Shown here: positions 37,925 through 51,400 of the stretch, piece by piece
Numbering within the stretch: the first letter of the stretch is position 1
Layout: every line of letters begins with the position of its first letter
From: Tetrahymena elliotti 4EA
Lineage: Eukaryota; Ciliophora; Oligohymenophorea; Hymenostomatida; Tetrahymenidae
Direction of reading: 5' to 3'
DNA length: 64,000 nucleotides
NCBI GenBank assembly: GCA_000231825.2
Contig: JH720294.1
Coordinates: forward strand, 319,158 to 383,157
The notes under the pieces: generated by a model
Told to the model about the DNA's origin: nothing
The model's input: only the letters and a program-made list of their open reading frames with translations
Databases searched by the model: none
Translations under genes and position numbers: made by a program

Positions 37925-40900
37925 ATGACTAATTTTATTAAAAGGATTCTTACTAAGCTTGACATATTTGGCTCTAATGTGGGCTTAAACTATGACAAGA
38001 ATAGCATGTTTTAAACATCAATAGGTGGTATTTTAAGTCTGTGCTTTTGTGCCCTGATTGCAGTTTTTTTTTGGAGCAATGTAATTAACATTGAGTTAAA
38101 GATGTTTTGAATTAACATTTTTTTCATTTAAAATAACAGATTTTATCATTTTTGAGGAAAGGTATTCATTAAAAATATATTTTAGTTCATTCTGATGAGA
38201 AAAATTACATGTTATTAGAAGTTATTTGTTTTAAATGAAAATAGATCAAGTATTTTCTAATGTTGTCAAAACGTATTGGACTCACCCTGAACCAATCAAT
38301 GTTGATAAAAGCAAATTCATGTTTGCAGTGAAAATCCAATAAACTAATTTTATAGGTTAGCCTTACCTGAATATTAGTTTATCAACTAGAGATTACATAA
38401 ATTTTGATAATGGAACTCAAATTTAAAATAAAGTAAACAATCTTTCCAATCTTATAATTTAATAATCAGTTAGTAAAAACTGATTGATGTAATAAAAAAC
38501 TATCTCCACCAATAATAAGTATAATTTTTTTTTAGTATAATTAATATCTAGTACCCTGTACTCCTGAACATTTTATTGATCTTCCATCTCATGGGATAAA
38601 CTGGACAGAAACTTTTGTAAAATACAATTTTACAGACTTCTTATGCCCTCAGTATATTCTATTACCATTTTTCTACTCTAATTAATATTAATAATAATAA
38701 AAGATTAAATTATAATTTCACGCTAGGTGGTAATTATAACAGCCCCCATTTTTATCACTGGAAATTTGCAGTGAGTAAATGCTCAAATAATACCTAGCCA
38801 AAAGATTTATGGAGACCATAATGCGCCCCTTAAGAAACAATAAATAGTTATTTTTAGAAAAATTCAAATGTTAGACTTTAAATATATACATCAAATTAAA
38901 TTATGAATCCTTTGAAAAGTTCAGGTTATGTTACCACCTTTGTAGAAGACTCTATTATCTTCTCAATTTAACAAAATTTAGTAATTCATTCTTTTCTATT
39001 TTTAATTTATAATAATCAAATACTGTGAATCTTCCTTAATTCTCACCATCCCCAAATTCATAGAGGACTAATTGGTAATCATCAGAATTATAAATAATCA
39101 GAAAATATGGTGATAATTTAAGCTGTTGAGAAGTTGAGAATTTACAGCTTATACTAAAAGAATTATTTTAATTTAAAATTGCTTAAAAATGATTTTGCAA
39201 TTCTTTTTTAAAAAAATTATTTTTTATTAGATATTCAATAAATAATTTTGTTAAAGATAAACATTGCAATTTCACAAATATTTAAAAAATTTTTATCAAA
39301 TGAATAATATTCTTTAGATTTTAAAATCCAAAATTAAATTATAACAATAGAAATGTTAATATTTTTGAATATTTTAATGTAAAGGCTTACACAACTGCAG
39401 ATATATTTTTCTCTGAATCAACTGTTTCTACTGATGAGAGTCTGATCCCATTTAAAGATATTAGGGAGGAATAATATCTAACATATAATTTTGGTAATCT
39501 TAGATAGTAATATGTCTTAACAAATTCAAGTTCAGCCTATGGAGAATTCTATATTAGAAAAGATTCCATGGCTTACACTTATAACAGATATTTTTAAAAA
39601 GTTGGAGATATACTTTCATATATTGGAGGTTTTACTTAGGTTTTCATTTTAATTACTGCTATTGTAGGTAAAATAGTTTTTTTATTTTAATTCAAACAAA
39701 TTTAAAAATAATGTTTTTATTAAGCTGCTGTCATTAATATTATTTCTAAAATAAAAAGTTAATTATTATAATGATTACATGTACTCTATTTCTCTAGCTA
39801 ACAAGATATATGATTTTGAATTTGGGTCTGATAAACAAACAGACAATCTTGATAAAAATAAAGATAATAAAACAAAGCCTAAAAAAGGAGTGATAGATAA
39901 AAAACCTGCTTATTATAGCAAATCTAAATTTGGGGGAGTATAGGCAATAGAGGAGAAATAAGAAAATGAAGGTTTTTCTGATACATCTTCTATAAAAAAT
40001 TAAATTTAAAATAAAGATATAAATCCAGATATTGAAAAATTTAAATAGATATAAACACAGGCAAATAGTGAGTAAATAAAAATAGAGATTCCTAATATTA
40101 ATCCGATATAAGATAATAAAATTAATGAGAATCATCTAGAAAGAAAGAAAAAACATAAAAAGATAACTAAAAGAGAAGATGATGGGCTGTTACCTTTGGA
40201 TGAACTGTAGCATATACTTGAATAAAGAGCTAATTTAATTTCTACTAAAAATAATTAAAAAATAAATGAGGAAGAAGAAACAAGTATTTATAAAGATGAA
40301 TTAAAGGAGAGTGTAGATGTAGAATAAAGAAACAAACAATATACTCATGTATTTTTTCAGAATATTATGAAGAATGATTGCTAACAATTAGACTAAAAAG
40401 ACAATGTCATGAATGAAAGTGTAAGTCCTGAATCTCCCTTACCTAAAGATACAAAATAACATTAAAATATATTCTCTAAAGAAAAAGCAAAGGAATCTGA
40501 ATTTAAAAATGAATAATTGTAATAAAGAAGTATTGAAGAAAATGAACAAATAAAATAAATGAAATAGGTAGAAACGCCCAAATAGGAAAGCAGTATGCAA
40601 TAAGATGCATATTATAAATAACCATTGAGTTCTTAGAGAATATTTAGTAACAATTAATTTAATAATGTGAATGCTCCATCTTCTCAATCAATTAATTCTA
40701 ATTAGAATAAGTAGTTATTTGATGGCTTAGGTTTCGGAAATAAGTAACAGTTCCTTAAAAAAGAGTTTGAATTCCTGCTTAAAAGATAAAGGGGAATTAG
40801 TATGACTTTCAAATTCTTTTTGTATAAAATGTCATGTGAAAAGTTTTTCAAGACGGAATAGGTTTTACTCCTAGATAAAGCTGAAAAATAGTTAAAGAAA

Positions 40901-41723
40901 GATCTGGATATATTTATGATCCTCAACAGAATAAAAGAATTAGAGAAATTTAAAGCTTTGTTTTTAGACAGAAACTAAGAAATTCTTTTCAATTTCTTCC
41001 CAAAACCTATAATTTCAATAAATAATAATAATAATATACTCTCATTTGCAGAAATGACAGAATTAGTGAAAAAATAATAGTACTAGTAATAAAAATCATT
41101 CAAGTTAAATATTAATTAAATAAAGAAATTGAAGCTTAAATTTAAAACAGCAATTCTAGTCTCAAAAGCTATTTAGTTGTTTAAGAGACCTCTCAATAGA
41201 AAAATTAATAAATTTGATTCAATAAATGCTTATCAGAAGCTTTACGATGCCTATGAAGCAGTAAAATCTCAAGGAATGAATAATTAGTAAGTTAAAAAAT
41301 CTTTATTTCAATAAATTTATTTATTTTTATCAAAAGATTCAATTAAAAGCTGATAGAGCTACTAGGTGAAGAAATGAACAAAATTCTTAACATAGCTGGA
41401 TTGTAAATACTAAATTCAAATTCAAATTATATATTTATCCACCTCTTAATAATATTAACAGGCTTGAAGTAAAAGGCAAAACAAAACCAGAAACATAAAC
41501 TCTAATTCCAGATAATATTTATTCACCTCAAAATTCAAATAGCATGAGATTAATATTCCCATAAGTTTCCCCTAGAATTGACTCTTATAGAAGTTATTCG
41601 TTTTAGCATAAATAAGGTGACCAAATCCTTTCAGCTGAGTGTCTTAATGACAATAAGCAATATCTTAATTACAACTTTTCTTCAAATGAACAAATTAATT
41701 CCAAATTTGTGAAAAACGATTGA
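37925..41723 (+). CDS. two-pass membrane protein, tandem paralogue B
   Basis: Nine exons: 37925-38080, 38140-38161, 38245-38432, 38536-38651, 38704-38980, 39385-39667, 39759-41286, 41337-41402, 41462-41723; 965 residues. It is the closest relative of A: exon 1 begins MTNFIKRILTKLDIFGSNVG, membrane segment 1 is LCFCALIAVFFW, the soluble domain has TYWTHPEP, LVPCTPEHF, INWTETF, FLCPQ, VSKCSNNTQP, WRPQCAP, and segment 2 is SYIGGFTQVFILITAIVG. The tail linker differs in sequence and length from A, but the module (EFEFLLKRQRGISMTFKFF, IKELEKFKALFLDRNQ, LFNFFPKPIISI) and the following KLKLKFKTAILVSKA segment are nearly the same. Exons 1-6 and 8 have exactly the lengths found in A. Function unknown; cell-surface or secretory-pathway membrane location is inferred. 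Confidence 0.85.
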
Positions 41724-43234
41724 AATCTATCTATCTTAAAAAAGTTTTATTTATTATATCAAAGTCTAAATTAAACAATTTTTACTCAAAAGAAATATAT
41801 ATTGTAATTGTGCTTTTTACTATTCTAATCTATTATTATTATTTCTCAATACTCTAAATATTTTTTAATATTCTCATCTTTAATCTCGATTATTAATTTT
41901 TATGTCATAGTAAAAATTTCAATTGGCTCTTAAAATAATTTTAATGTAAAAATTATAAATCACAATTGATATGGTTTAAAATAGATTATCAAGTTTCTTA
42001 TCAATCTATTAAATTATGTATTACGTTTGTTGGTAAAAAATTTATGAATGTCTATTTATTTAATCTATTCCGATTTATAATATTTGATTTCATAATATTT
42101 GTATGAAAAATAGGTGAAAGATTAATTTTTTAAATATCTTACATGACAAGAAAATATGGAAATCTTTTCTATGCTATTCAAATCAAGTTAACCAAAATCT
42201 AAAAGTATTGGATTGGATAGAGCAATTCAAAATCTTTCTAGGGATATCAAGCATTAAATTTAAGATTTAGATAAATAAATAATAGATTATTTATAATACT
42301 TTAAATAAAATTAACTAATTTATAAAAAAAGTTTAATTATTTATTCTCTGCAACATGTAACAAATATTTGTTTTTTAGAAAACATTTTAGATTTGTAAAT
42401 TTTAAATCTACATTAGAACTGTTTTTTTGCTTAACTCATTTCAAGAGATAAAAGCTTTTTAGTATTTTTTTGTTTTTAAATTAAATCTGTTTTTTACCAT
42501 AAAATATATGCTTTTAATTTTAGTTTACTCATTAAATAAATTTATACGTTTTGAGAAGAAATCAAATTTTACATTATTACTGTGCATTTTAAATTTTTTG
42601 ATAGAATTAGTAAAATCAAAATAAAATTATATAATTTACTTTACTGATAGAAATTTGAAGATTAATTAATTTTCATGTGCTTTAGAAAATTTGTTTTTCT
42701 AAGGTCTATTGTTTATAATTGATCTTAGATTTGATTATTATTTAAATTTTTGATGTAAATTTATTATTTAACAAAATTCAGGCTTGAATATAAATTTATG
42801 TTCAAGAGATTGAATATTCAATCCTAAAGCTATTTATAAATTATATTTTAAGGAAATAATAAAATGCGCACAGCCTAATAAATTAAAAAATGCTGAGTTG
42901 TTATACTTATGAGTAAAATCTATGTGAAAAATAAACGTCACAAAATGAGTATAATACGGGTTCAAAACTATTGATAATTAAATTTCATTTAAAGATCTTC
43001 AATATTTTACTAAAAATATATCATATAAGAAAAATAATTAGGAAATTTAGGGTATTTTATTAAATAAGCCTCTTGTTGGTAAACATAAATATTGGTTTTG
43101 CATCAATTAGGAAGAAACTTTTGATTTTAAATGACCTAATTAATTTATTGGATTTTGAAGAAAATTGTAACATAATAAAATTAAGAAATTATAATAACAA
43201 TAATAATTGAGAGATAAGAAAATAAAAAGCATAA
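41724..43234. other. intergenic between paralogues B and C
   Basis: About 1.5 kb, AT-rich, no coding frame seen and no repeat that I can support. Confidence 0.6.
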
Positions 43235-46200
43235 ATGAACTTTTCAAAACTGGATATATTTGGATCTCAAATAGGATTTAATTTTTAAAAGGATAATGTT
43301 TTTAAAACTACTTTTGGAGGATTTATGAGCTTAGGATTCATAGCCTTTGTATCTATTTTCTTTTGGAATCAAGTAAATTTCTTTTTCATTTTATAATTTT
43401 GAAGTAATATCTGTATCATACTTTTTATGAGATGAATGAATTAAATGCTAACATATTTTAATACCTTTTCTTAAAAAATAGATTATTGATTTCTTAAACA
43501 AGTGTAATAAATTAAATGATGATTGAGATCTTTTTTTAACTAGAATTTTTAGATTTTACAGATATTTATGTTTTTTTATGTATTGATTAGCAAACGTAAC
43601 ATTCACTACTAGTAAAGACTGGACAACTCATCCATCAACAGTGGATTTAAAAACACATTAATTTATGTTTGCAGTAAAGCTTGATTTGCCTAATTTTTTA
43701 AGCAACCCTCTCTTCAATATTACATGGGAAAAAAGAAATTATATAACTTTGAATAATGGGACACTGATTAAGAATATTGTAAGCTTTATCCCTATAATTA
43801 TAGAACTATCAAAAATAACTTTAAATATTAGATAATAGTAAATTTACTTGTCTATAAAATAAGGAATATATGCAGTTTGAGCAATGTAGACCAGATCATT
43901 GGAATGGGCTACCATCTTATGGAATTGATTGGAATTCAGCATTTGAATAGGGTGGTCTCTCTACATATTTATGTCCTAGGTATTATAATTAATAATATCA
44001 CATAAACTTTAACTAGATCTAATAATGCTAATAATTAAATCTAATTATCTAATTTAATTTAATAGGATAGAAGATATGGTCTCATTTGGAGGTACATACA
44101 GCTCTCCTCCTTATGATTTTATTAAAGTACAAGTATCTCCTTGTGCTAATAATACTGACTCATCAAGGTATTGGTAGCCTAATTGTTAAACAGAAGATTA
44201 AGTGAAGAAATTTTTCAACAAAACATAAAGTGTAACAGTGATGTTTAGAATGGTAAATTATGTTGTTAATCCTAATGATCCAAAAAATCCCATCAAGAGC
44301 TACATTGATGACACTCTTTTCTTTCCTGTCTAAGGTGGAACTGTAATTTAAAATAACTAACAATTTCATTTATTTTTTAAATAGGAAATTTATTTTGGAT
44401 AATCGCAAATCCTTTCTTCCTTTGAATAGCTAAGAAAATTCCCACAAAATTTTTTCTAATTTCCCAATGAAAACAATAAATTTGTATTTGAAAAATTTGA
44501 TTGAAATTTTCTACTGAAAAAAAAAGAATGCTCAAATAAATAGAAAAATTGTGTAAACAGTTAGCATCCAAAATCTACTAAATATTAATCTTTTTTACAA
44601 ATTTTTAATAACAATTCATGGTTGTGTGATAGTATTTTAAATCAGTAAAATTTAATTTTGCAAATGCAAAAAAAATTAAGTAAATTAATGTAAGGGATTT
44701 CAACAAATATTTTAATAACTTAGGCATACTAAACAGCTAACATTTATTTGACAGAAAATATTGTAAAGACTGATTAAAGTATTATGCCTTTCTAAAATAT
44801 TCAAACTGAATAGTTAATGGTTTTTAATGGAGGAAATTTCCGTTTGTAATATGTAATTGGAAATACGAATAAAATTGTGGCTGATTTTTATTTCCTTAAG
44901 GACCCTATTTCATATACACATGAAAGGCAATTTACAAAAGTAAGCTAAATAGCTTCTTATATAGGTGGATTTTGCTAGACTTTTATATTAGTTGCTGCAA
45001 TAGTAGGTAAATATTTATAGAAATTAATTTTAGTATATCAACTAAAATATTTTGTAATGATTTTATTTAGTTAATCAATACAATAGCTATGTTTGCGCTA
45101 TAAAGATTGCTAATTAGTTGTATGATTTTGATTTAGTGGATTAGGCAGGACCAGATTAAAGAAAATAGTACCGATAATCTAGCTTCTATAAAGTAAATTA
45201 AAAAAAGATTGATTAAGAAAAGCTAGAAAAATCCAATTTGCCACAAAATATGGTAGAATTTACTAATTAAAATATCTCTAAAGAAAAAGATTTGGGAAGA
45301 AATTAACTAGATCAATAAAATTAAGAAGAAGCATAGCCTAAGAGGTTTATTTCACATAGAAAGCATTAATCTCTTTTAAAACCTAAAACAAGAGAAGAAG
45401 GTGGGTTGTTGTCTTTGGATTAAATACAAAAGATTGTAGAAGGAAATAGATTAGATTTAGATAAGAATACTCCATAAAATCAATACTAGAGTTAAAACAC
45501 ACAAGATTCTCAGTAAATGATAACCGCATAAAATATATAAGCTAAAACTGAGTTGAATATACCTTTGTAATAGAAAGATTATGAAAAAAAACTTGATTTA
45601 TTATCATCACCTTCTGAAGCTAAGTAAGTGAAGAAGAGACAACATAGCAATGAAGAAAACACAAATTAAATTAGCAAACAGCAATATAATTGTAAGAATT
45701 AAATTGAGTAAATTAGCGTTATCGATGAACCAATTTAACCAGAGACTCCAAACTAAGAAAAAAAAATTTAATTTTGCTTGAATAGTTAAGAAAAAGAATA
45801 AAATTCTCAAGAAGTTATAGATGTAAACTAAATAAATTTAGATCAGTAGAATAGCAAAAAACTTAATTTCTCTATGATTTAGTTAGATTACACTAAAAGT
45901 GTGACTACAATTCCTTTAAAGAATAAAGAAAGTCTCCCTTCTAAGCAAATTACAAATAGCTACAATAATATAATGTAGAATGATAAAAAGCTGACTTAAT
46001 CTAAATTTGATAGTTCTGTAAGATAAAAAACATTAACTAAAACAACAATTAGTGATTTTAAAAATAAACAAGAATATTTAGATGAAAAATAATTTTTAAA
46101 ATAAGAGTTTGAATTTCTTGCATCTAGAGATAAGAGTATCAAGCTCTCAATGAAGTACATGATCTATAAATTAACTTGTGGAAAATTCTATAAAACTAAA

Positions 46201-47211
46201 GAAACTCAGTTAATTGATAAAGCCTAAATATAAATGTCTTAAGATCTTGATATATTTACAATTTTAAGTGGAATTAAAGAGACTTAAAAGCTCAAGGGTT
46301 TACTTTTAACTCAAGAAGAATAAATTTTATTCAACTTTTTCCCCAAGCAGGTAATTAGTATCAATGATAATGAATAATTGCCTTCAAGAATATAGCTCGA
46401 GTAAAAAAAGAAAGAAATCACTAATTCAATCAAAGAAGAAAACAAAAAAGAAAATTTATAAGTTTAAAATCACTCCAAAAAGCTCAACTTAAATCTAAGA
46501 GTAGCTTCAATTGTAAAAAAAGCAACAACCAAATTTAAATAACCATTAACTAATAAAAATGAAGAAAATTCAAATTAAAAATATGATATTGATGCTTATT
46601 AAAAGCTTTACCAAGCCTACAAAAATATTTTAAAAGGCAATAAAAATGAGTAATTTATTAAAATAGAAGTAATCTAAAATAATTATTGTTTTAAATAATA
46701 TTTAGTATACACGACAAGCTTATTAATTAGCTAGGAGAAGAAATTAGTAAAATATTCCAAATTTCAAATCAGTAAAATAATAATTTAATTTTTAGTTTTA
46801 ATTTTATTGAAATATTTTATTTTTTAAAGAATTGAAAAGAACAAAGAAAGGTATCTTACTAAGATTAGCAATTTATAAAGCAGTAAAAGATATCTAACTC
46901 ATACTGAAAATGCTATTATTGACTCTAATGTATTAACAAGTAATATAAAAAATAGAGCTGCTAATCAAAATAATAAAAAGATGTTAATTAACTCAGAAAA
47001 TAAAACGAACTTTAACAGTTATAATGGATAATTAGAATCAGAAAGACCTTTTCAATAAAAATTATATGAAAAATCTCTTTAAAAGTAATAAAAATTAGAA
47101 AATTGTTAAGATCAATAAAATAATGATCATGCTTTAATAGTATTTGATGATCCTTCACAAGACTATCACACCATAAATAATAGCCATAATAAACATTTTT
47201 CCTAAATATGA
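43235..47211 (+). CDS. two-pass membrane protein, tandem paralogue C
   Basis: Nine exons: 43235-43372, 43482-43503, 43591-43778, 43864-43979, 44066-44342, 44724-45006, 45071-46649, 46706-46771, 46830-47211; 1016 residues. More diverged than A and B: exon 1 is 18 nt shorter (starts MNFSKLDIFGSQIG), membrane segment 1 is LGFIAFVSIFFW, the soluble domain has DWTTHPST, EQCRPDHWNGLPSYGIDWN, YLCPR, VSPCANNTD, YWQPNCQT, and segment 2 is SYIGGFCQTFILVAAIVG. The tail module is recognisable but changed (EFEFLASRDKSIKLSMKYMI, LFNFFPKQVISI). The last exon is the longest of the four and N/Q-rich. Exons 2-6 and 8 keep the same lengths as A and B although the protein has diverged, which supports the model. 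Confidence 0.82.
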
Positions 47212-48469
47212 TAAAAAGAATTTTAACAATAAAAGTTAACAAATAATTTTCTAATAAAAGTATTTAAAAAATAAACAAAAATATTTTATCAATATAATTT
47301 GTAATAAATGATATATATCTAATCTATTTTTCTTTAATACTCTATTCTAGATTTATTTCTGAATCTATTATGTAAATATTTAGGTAAAATCTAATAAAAA
47401 AACACTAATAAAATTATTATTTTTAAAAGTTAGTAAGCTTAAGTTATGTCAAATATCTTAATAATACTTAGGGTAGATTAAGTAATAAATAAAAATTGTA
47501 TTTTTTTAGAGAGCAGTTATTTCTCAATAAAAAATGATACAGTTTTAAATAAAATTATAAGTACTGTTATCAAAATTATTTTTAAAAAAATGTAAATAAA
47601 TTATTTATTTAGCTTAATCAACTTATTAATTAGAACTATTAACTTTTTTTAAAATATAAAAAAATAACATTTTACTTGAATCAAAAGATGGAAAGATATT
47701 TTATTTATTTATTTTGATAATCTACATTTTCAAATTTGCATGGTATTTTTTATTCTAAAGAGCACCAAATAATGGGTTTAATTAGCTAAACCAGTTTTTA
47801 TTTTTCCTAATCAAATCAAAAAATTAATTTTAGCTTTTAATTTCTCAAATTTATAGATATTTTATCAAGTATTACTTGATTTTTAAAAAATTTCATGAAA
47901 TTTACATAAAAATTCTGGCTTAGAATTTGATTTATGTAGATAGTATCTTTTAATTTATTTTACATAAAAACTCTGGCTTAGAATTTGATTTATGTAGATA
48001 GTATCTTTTAATTTATGTTTAGAATAATATTTTCTTTTAAATATATTCTTATTATTTAGATTTTAAGAGAAGTGAAAATGTAAGGAAAGATTAAATAAAG
48101 ATATTAATTAAAAATAACTGATAAAAAAATAGATATGATCAAATTATCCTTTGAGTCTAATAATAAATTTACTGAATACTTTCAATTCTTATGGATTTTC
48201 AATAAATTTCTTTAAAAACTTAAGTTTCAAGCTTTTTTTTGATAAACTTTAGATTTTTTTTGACGAAAAAGAATTGCAGTGGTCACAAATTCATTTACAA
48301 ATTCATATGAAACATTGAATTAAGTCTAAGTAATATGCATCCTTCCTATTTACATATGAATAGCCAATTATTTTTAATTTAGTAAACATTTTCAAATTAA
48401 TAATAATCATAAAAAATAAACTGAAATAAATAGGAATTTCCTTTAATTAATTTAACATATTCAAATAAG
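47212..48469. other. intergenic between paralogues C and D
   Basis: About 1.26 kb, AT-rich. Contains the 58-bp tandem repeat with hairpins (listed separately); otherwise nothing visible. Confidence 0.6.
47901..48016. repeat. 58-bp direct tandem repeat, two units, each with a hairpin
   Basis: Unit 1 is 47901-47958 and unit 2 is 47959-48016; they differ by one base (TTCTGG versus CTCTGG in the hairpin). Each unit starts with a near-palindrome (47904-47937 and 47962-47995): ACATAAA pairs with TTTATGT, and inside it AATTCT pairs with AGAATT around a GGCTT loop, with a small bulge. The base difference breaks one inner pair in unit 2. The remaining part of each unit (TAGATAGTATCTTTTAATTT) is unstructured apart from GATA.TATC. 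Confidence 0.9.
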
Positions 48470-51400
48470 ATGCCAAGTTTATCCAAAAGGATCTTTTCAA
48501 ATTTAGACATTTTTGGATCCCCAATAGGTCTTAATTTTTAAAAAGGGAATGTATATAGAACTTCATTTGGAGCATTTATAAGTATAGTGTTTGCTGTTTT
48601 TATGGGACTCTTTTTTTGGAACACAGTAAGTACATATATATTTTCAATTTCTTCTACATCATCATTTAACTTTTTTTAAACATTAATTAAAATGATTTAT
48701 AAAACTAAATTTTTTTTATTTTATTTAATAAATATAGATAGAATAGTTCCTTGCGAAGGGTAAATATTAAATTTTACCATTAAATGACATAAAAAAGTGT
48801 AATTTTTAAAAAATAAATAATAATTTAGATATTGTGAAAGTAGCAATGAGTAAGACTTATAGCACAAATCCAAGTACAATTAAAATAAGTCCAAATGAAT
48901 TAATGTTTGCAGTCAAAGTAGATTCTCCAAATTTTATAAACAACCCAATTTTCAACATTACTCTTGAAAGGAGAGATTATGTTAACCATGAGAATGGTAC
49001 TTTAGATAGAAATAGAGTAAAGTTTTTCAAACTTTTATACAAGTTAAATTGCTTGTTTGATTTGATAATAATAAATTTTCCTAATTATTATTATTATTAT
49101 TATCTTATTACATTAAGATTATCAATTTACATATTAAATATAATTATCATTAAAGTATCCCATGTATCTAGAACCTTGCACTCTCGATCATTGGACACAA
49201 CTTCCCAGCTACAATATTAACTGGACAGACCAATTTATAAAAGCAAATCTCAGTTCGTATCTATGTCCTAGGTAATTGATTTGAAGTTTTTTAATTAATA
49301 TATCAAGATATTTTGCATCATTAAGATTATTTATATTTATTTGATATTTTGAAATGTTTGAGTAATTAGCTGAAATGTAAATTCTTATCAAACAAGAGAT
49401 GATTAATTTAGAATAGTCTAAATTATCCTTATCAAAAATATTTAAGAGAAATTAGAATAAATTGAATTTGTTTAAAGTTTACAATTTTTTGTTTATGTAT
49501 TTTTTAGAAGAAATCTAATTCTTTTTAAAGGATAGATCAACAAACAAACATTAAATTTATTCTACTGGTTAATTAGAAAACAGGATTTAATTGAAATTGG
49601 AGGAATATTTTCAAGCCAGCACTTTAAGCATATTAGGATAAGTGTTACTGATTGCAAAAATAATACACCTATAGAAAATCCTTGGAGGCCAGTTTGTGCA
49701 TCCCCACAATTTATAAAAAGCTATTTCGATTCTAACAAAAATGTTAGAGTAGTTATGTAGGTAGTAAACTATATTATTAACCCTCCAGATCCTTCTAACT
49801 ATATTACATCATTTTTAGACAATCAGTTATTTTTCACAGTTAATCCTAATGTAAACTTCTTTAATAATATATCATGATTCCAAAATAATATAAATCTTTT
49901 GTTATCTTAAAAATTCATCTAATTATTTAGGAAATTTAATATTACCAATATTAATTTACTTGGCAGTAACAATGAATATTAAAAAGTTTTTTTATTTGGA
50001 AATAATTTAAATAATAAATAGAATACAGTATAATGATATAAATTTAATCAAATCAAAATATTTTATCTAAAAATTAATGACTTTTTTTAAAAATGAATAG
50101 AGTTATTAAACAGCAGATATTTACTTTCATGAATATGAATTTGTGACAGATAATAGTATTATGCCTTTCAAATAAATAGAAACCAAAAAATTACCTGTTT
50201 TAGAAAATGGAAATTTTAGAGCGTAGCAGTTTTTATATACTCAAACTTCTTTTGGTGATTTCTTTTTTAGAAGGGATCCTGTTACATACACACTAAATAG
50301 GTAATTCTAAAAGGTCAGTGAAGTTATTTCTTATATTGGAGGTTTTTCTCAAATATTTTTAAGTATTTCAGCAGTACTAGGTAATTTATTTTATCTGAAT
50401 AATTATTTTTTTGATTATTATTCAATATTAACAAAGTCTGCTTTTACAATGATTACATTTATTCTGTTTAATTGGCTAATAAACTGTATAATTTTGAAAT
50501 AAATGGCTAGGATAAATAAAATGAAGGTATAAAATATCAATAAAATGTAATGTAAAATATGTATACTCAAGAGTCTTCCCCACAAATTCAAGGATAGTTT
50601 TCAAATAACTAGAATGATAAATAAATAAAATTGAGACATGATTTAAAAAAAATAGAAACTAACCTACCTTCTTTAAGTTATATTTAAAAAGTGAATAGTA
50701 ACTTTCAAGGAAATATATTTATAAATAAGGATTTAAAATAAATGCCTAATCAAAACTAGCTTTAAAATAATATAAAATAAAAAAATGTAAGTATATAATT
50801 AAATCAATCAGATTTACATAGAGATTAAATTGAGAATTAAGATTAAATATTAAATAAATAGCCTTCTCTTGAGTATCAAGTAGATAACATTAATTATAAA
50901 GATAAAGAGTAGAATTTAGATTATTAAAACTAAGAGTTATCTCAAATATAATATATCCCAGATGAGGACAACCATTTTAGCAATTAAATTAAATCAGATA
51001 AAGATTAAATTTTTATGTCATGGCTAAATTCAAAATAAATTCATCATGAAAAAGAGAATCAAAAAAATAATATCTAAGATAATAACTAAGAAAGTTTTAA
51101 CAAAGCATAGTAAGTGATTCAGCCTGAAAAAGATAATCATTCCAATGAAATTGATAGTTTTTAAGATAGTTTTAATAAAGCTAAATAAGATTTAACTGTT
51201 AATATTTAAAACTCCAAAAATGAAAATTAACATACTTATGAATTTCTTTCTCCTACTTCAGATTAAAACATTAAAATTTTAATATACCCTGATTCTAAAA
51301 CAGAAAGACCTGTTTTATTTAATGAAAAGGAAATGAGAAAAAGTAAGTTTAGAATTGAAAAAAATATTTTTTAGTCAAAAAGTTAGACAAACATACATTA

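Noticed and set aside
39794..40135. Minus-strand frame rich in Phe/Ile/Tyr, 113 codons
   Set aside because: Antisense to exon 7 of paralogue B, whose plus-strand frame is supported by three paralogues; the other minus-strand frames over paralogues A-D are likewise antisense shadows.
42950..42975. Possible tRNA T-arm (GGGTTCAAAAC)
   Set aside because: No matching acceptor stem, D-arm or anticodon stem within 75 bases.
48834..49220. Plus-strand standard-code frame of 128 codons treated as its own gene
   Set aside because: It is exon 3 of paralogue D read on into the intron.
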